From positions 1-10,463 of the forward strand of contig CAJNDS010001705.1 in NCBI GenBank assembly GCA_905221605.1: a stretch of 10,463 nucleotides of DNA, in the 5' to 3' direction. The translations under genes and the position numbers were made by a program. The notes under the pieces are model-generated. The model saw only the letters and a program-made list of their open reading frames with translations, did no database searches and was not told where the DNA came from. This document shows positions 8,670 through 10,463 of this stretch, in pieces; position 1 is the first letter of the stretch; each line of letters begins with the position of its first letter. The DNA comes from Symbiodinium natans (taxonomy: Eukaryota > Sar > Dinophyceae > Suessiales > Symbiodiniaceae).

Positions 8670-8716
8670 AATAAAAATGCACCGCTGCGTGGCAAGCGGT
8701 CGGTGGTGGGCCTTTA
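8670..8716 (+). terminator. Candidate polyadenylation site, unit 5
   Basis: AATAAA at 8670-8675 with intact hairpin and GT-rich tract. This is the last one seen before the coding frame, because unit 6 is truncated before this point. Confidence 0.42.
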
Positions 8717-9004
8717 CTTATTCATATAGGCGCCATTCAGGTTGCCACTGGGGGGACTGGGGGGGTACTCTGATGCGTCCTATGTTTCTCGTCGTTTGTC
8801 GGTCCTGAATGTGGACCCGCGCGATACCACGTTTTTCAGCGATTTTTCCAACGGGCAGCCCGCAAAAGTTGGAAAAAAGGCTCTGGGAGGTCCTGATGAG
8901 GTTTTGGAGCCCTTGAAGGGGATTGTGAGGCCTTACTTGAGTATTTGAAAGACTGGTAAACCGTATAACCCTTGAGAAAGCGCGTGTAGCAGACCTGTAC
9001 ACGC

Positions 9005-9287
9005 GTACTACACTCAAAAAATGCGGGAAAACAGCGTGTAGTACCTTGCTTCCAAGTAGAAACATTACATGAACCTTAAAGTTTTGAAAAAACTATGCAT
9101 TCATGTAGTACACTGTGGTTTTTCCCCAGCGCGGAGCGTGTAGTACCAGTTTTGATGAAATTACACCCGAGGCGAAATCCAGCTTTTCCCACAGCGCGGA
9201 GCGTGTAGTACTAGTTTTCATGAAATTAGACTGGCGGAAAAATCCAGCTTTTCCTACAGCGCGGAGCATGTGACACCTGGTTTTTAA
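9005..9287. promoter_or_regulatory. GTGTAGTAC boxes and 65-bp subrepeats, unit 6
   Basis: The inverted box is at 9005-9013 and 65-bp copies begin at 9127, 9192 and 9257. This is the cluster nearest the coding frame, about 620 bp upstream of ATG 9908. If the boxes drive transcription, this copy is best placed to serve the downstream gene. Confidence 0.5.
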
Positions 9288-9451
9288 TTTGCAGTTCTAC
9301 AGGTCAGGGGCTTTCAAGCTTCCTGCAGACTCTGGGGCCTTCAAGCCTTTGTGTTTACAAGGGGAAATGGACTCTGTGTGAATGCAGGAAAATGCCCAAG
9401 TAATTGAAGACTGGAAGCCATGCGGGCTGGGGGAGAGGCAGGCAGCAGGTT

Positions 9452-9732
9452 TTGCAGGCTTGCTGTAGGGCCACTGTAGGGTCTGTAGGGGCGGCGTGCG
9501 GCAGGGTCTGCAGGTTGCCCGCAGGCGCTGCTGGCCTGCAGGCTGCTGCAGGGTCTGCAGGCTTGCCGACAGCCTACAGACCCTGCAGCTGTAGGCTTGC
9601 TGCAGGGCAGGGGTCTGCAGGCTTGCTGCATCAGGCTGCTGCAGGGCCTGCAGGCTTGCTGCAGAGTCCGCATGCTTGCTGCAGGTCTGCAGGGTCTGCA
9701 GGTTGCTGCAGTGTTACATGCAGGGTCTGCGG
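9452..9732. repeat. CTGCAG minisatellite, unit 6
   Basis: About 280 bp, B-type, ending at the array/unique junction. The last hexamer is changed (GGTCTGCGG). This GC-rich tract separates the last 65-bp cluster from the leader, so it would lie in the 5' untranslated region or core promoter of any transcript of the downstream frame. Confidence 0.93.
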
Positions 9733-9735
9733 AAC

Positions 9736-9907
9736 TGTAAAGTTTTTCTACTACCTGGGAACCCCACCTACCAACCCAAAGGGTTGATGAGCATGTGTGG
9801 ATTTGTGACTCATGTTTTACCGACAGCGCTTTTACTGGTTCAAGGAAAAAGAGCGACTTGAAGTTTAGCATGGTAGCGGAGCACACTGTGCATCCGGGAC
9901 CGAAGCC
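9736..9907 (+). other. Unique leader between array and coding frame
   Basis: This 172-bp stretch has no match elsewhere in the window. It contains a T-rich tract (AGTTTTTCTACTACC), a hairpin CAACCC-AAA-GGGTTG (9772-9786), a short upstream ORF and the ATG at 9870. Its position resembles the non-monomeric 'tether' between promoter monomers and ORF1 in some LINEs. No convincing tRNA primer-binding site follows the array end, which weakens a simple LTR interpretation. Confidence 0.6.
9787..9861 (+). CDS. Possible upstream ORF, 24 codons
   Basis: ATG at 9787, with a second in-frame ATG two codons on in a better context (AGCATGT), ends at TGA 9859-9861. The peptide is short and hydrophobic in the middle (VLPTALLLV). 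It closes before both downstream ATGs, so it could lower translation of the main frame. Nothing but its position supports function. Confidence 0.2.
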   Translation: MSMCGFVTHVLPTALLLVQGKRAT

Positions 9908-10463
9908 ATGCCTCGTGGCCGTGATGATGGTTTGGGTTGGAACCCTGATGCTGTGGAGCCAATGGAGCTCACAGAACCTACAGAGCCCATGGAACTCACA
10001 GAACCCATGGAGCCAATGGAACTCACAGAACCCATGGAGCCGATGGAACCCGCAGAGCCCATGGAAGAAGGGGAACAAGAAGAAGAAATGGAGCCACGAA
10101 GAAAGGAGATCAAAATTCACCGTGTTGGCATGGGAAAAGGCTACGGATCTTCAGCAAGCAGTTCAGCTGAAGGAAGTGGAAGTGCACCAAGGTATATGCC
10201 TCCAAAGCCGAAGAAGAAGCCCGAACGACCAGTGGTGGAAGGAAGAGATTACATTCCCTTGGAAGGAGGAGAACCAGACGGGCCAGTGGAGATCGGGAGT
10301 CCTAGTTCCTCTAGCCCCGAAACTACAATGGTGTACCAAGAGGCACCACCTACACCGAGAAGGGAGCCGAGAACACTTTCGTCTGGGCACATCGCCTTGG
10401 AGCTGCAAGAGCAGCAAGTGTCTGCTGAGCAACGCAGGCGAAGGCAGCTGGAGAGACTCTCTG
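9870..10463 (+). other. Overlapping open frame from ATG 9870, doubtful coding
   Basis: ATG 9870 has a strong start context (AGCATGG) and opens 198 codons with no stop before the window edge, in a different frame from the 9908 CDS. The predicted peptide has a hydrophobic stretch near residues 14-29 (CLVAVMMVWVGTLMLW), then Trp/Gln/Asn-rich repeats. Against it, the changes between the 27-nt repeats are replacements here (Ser/Asn, Leu/Pro, Gln/Arg), and the region is poor in T, so stops are expected to be rare by chance. It may act only as an overlapping upstream start or may mean nothing. Confidence 0.15.
9908..10463 (+). CDS. Unidentified protein, N-terminal part, open at window end
   Basis: Frame from ATG 9908 (context GAAGCCATGC, G at -3), with an in-frame stop TAG at 9866-9868 upstream, and 185 codons to the window edge without a stop. 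Residues 19-54 are four 9-residue repeats of MELTEPMEP type, encoded by four 27-nt units (9962-10069). Next come an acidic patch (about 55-62), a Ser/Gly/Ala-rich linker (80-93), a basic proline-rich PKPKKKP (99-105) that could be a nuclear localisation signal, Ser/Pro/Thr-rich sequence (131-150) and an Arg/Gln/Glu-rich segment (161-184) that looks helical, perhaps the start of a coiled coil. Changes among the 27-nt repeats are mostly synonymous in this frame (GAG/GAA, CCT/CCC, CCA/CCG), which favours genuine coding. No catalytic or zinc motif is visible. It could be the N-terminus of a retroelement ORF1/Gag-like protein or a disordered cellular protein. I do not recognise it. Confidence 0.7.
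   Translation, partial: MPRGRDDGLGWNPDAVEPMELTEPTEPMELTEPMEPMELTEPMEPMEPAEPMEEGEQEEEMEPRRKEIKIHRVGMGKGYGSSASSSAEGSGSAPRYMPPKPKKKPERPVVEGRDYIPLEGGEPDGPVEIGSPSSSSPETTMVYQEAPPTPRREPRTLSSGHIALELQEQQVSAEQRRRRQLERLS

Larger units (their letters stand above)
7193..8924. repeat. Tandem array unit 5 (subfamily B, 1732 bp)
   Basis: Full subfamily B unit. It shares with unit 6 the variants GTACACG in place of GTGCACG, TTTTCCCCAGCG, GGCGGAAAAATCC and GCATGTGACACC. Private features are a perfect 7-bp hairpin at 8070-8087, a 9-bp gain that yields two neighbouring G runs (8750-8755 and 8759-8765), and a diverged stretch around 8450-8520. Confidence 0.97.
8925..9735. repeat. Truncated terminal array unit 6 (subfamily B)
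   Basis: Only the first about 811 bp of a unit are present: the GTGTAGTAC/65-bp region and the CTGCAG block. Similarity ends after GGTCTGCGGAAC. Units 1-5 continue with GCAGTAAGCAGCGCAGC, whereas here the sequence becomes unique (TGTAAAGTTTTTC). The inverted repeat, the hairpin-rich spacer and the AATAAA signal are therefore missing from this last copy, the one next to the coding frame. Confidence 0.95.

Noticed and set aside
1-9735. Terminal repeats of a large DNA virus genome
   Set aside because: Such repeats are usually near-identical within a genome. Here units differ by many substitutions, indels and a subfamily switch, and no recognisable viral gene is present in the window.
8925-9800. 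Array unit as a retroviral or retrotransposon LTR followed by Gag
   Set aside because: The polyadenylation-like signal and 5' position fit, but the LTR-length units are directly adjacent with no internal sequence between them. No convincing tRNA primer-binding site follows the junction, and TG...CA ends with flanking target duplication were not found. Kept only as a minor possibility.
9341-10120. 259-codon minus-strand frame, the longest closed one in the window
   Set aside because: It joins the complement of the CTGCAG block to the complement of the 27-nt coding repeats. Both are low complexity with periods divisible by three, which is enough to keep a frame open.
10163-10432. 89-codon minus-strand frame
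   Set aside because: Antisense shadow of the plus-strand frame from 9908, with a Leu/Arg/Cys-rich composition expected from the complement of purine-rich codons.

Overview
The window looks eukaryotic and is almost entirely a head-to-tail array of long direct repeats, followed by the start of one protein-coding frame. No operon, Shine-Dalgarno-led gene, tRNA, rRNA or CRISPR was recognised. AATAAA signals, high-order tandem repeats and a purine-rich frame after a leader all suggest a repeat-rich nuclear genome or a retroelement within one. The host lineage cannot be fixed from the sequence.

Positions 1 to about 9735 hold five full units of roughly 1.71 to 1.88 kb (starts at 1, 1804, 3687, 5486 and 7193) and a sixth unit (from 8925) cut short after about 810 bp. 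The phase is arbitrary, because the array already runs at base 1. Each unit has the same order: (a) an AT-richer part with a 65-bp tandem subrepeat (2 full copies plus a partial third) and recurring GTGTAGTAC boxes; (b) a 255-330 bp minisatellite built on CTGCAG with a period near 21 nt; (c) a long inverted repeat with 12-17 bp arms; (d) a hairpin-rich spacer; (e) an AATAAA signal followed by a small hairpin and a GT-rich tract, like a polyadenylation site. Units 1-3 and the start of unit 4 form one subfamily (A). From about 5.9 kb onward a second subfamily (B) is seen. Unit 2 carries a 196-bp internal duplication that replaces 56 bp.

The array stops at about 9735 in the CTGCAG block of unit 6. 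A unique leader (9736-9907) follows, with a short upstream ORF and a hairpin. A reading frame then starts at 9908 and is still open at the window end (185 codons seen). Its product begins with four 9-residue MELTEPMEP-like repeats, then acidic, Ser/Gly-rich, basic (PKPKKKP) and Arg/Gln-rich helical parts. I do not recognise the protein. Differences between its 27-nt repeats are mostly synonymous in this frame, which supports real coding. A second frame from ATG 9870 is also open to the end but lacks that support.

The best reading is a tandem promoter/5' regulatory array in front of a gene, comparable in layout to the monomer-plus-tether-plus-ORF1 arrangement of some LINE retrotransposons but with far longer monomers. 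A satellite array that happens to abut a gene is the main alternative. The many short ORFs inside the array are by-products of repetition and are not called as genes.
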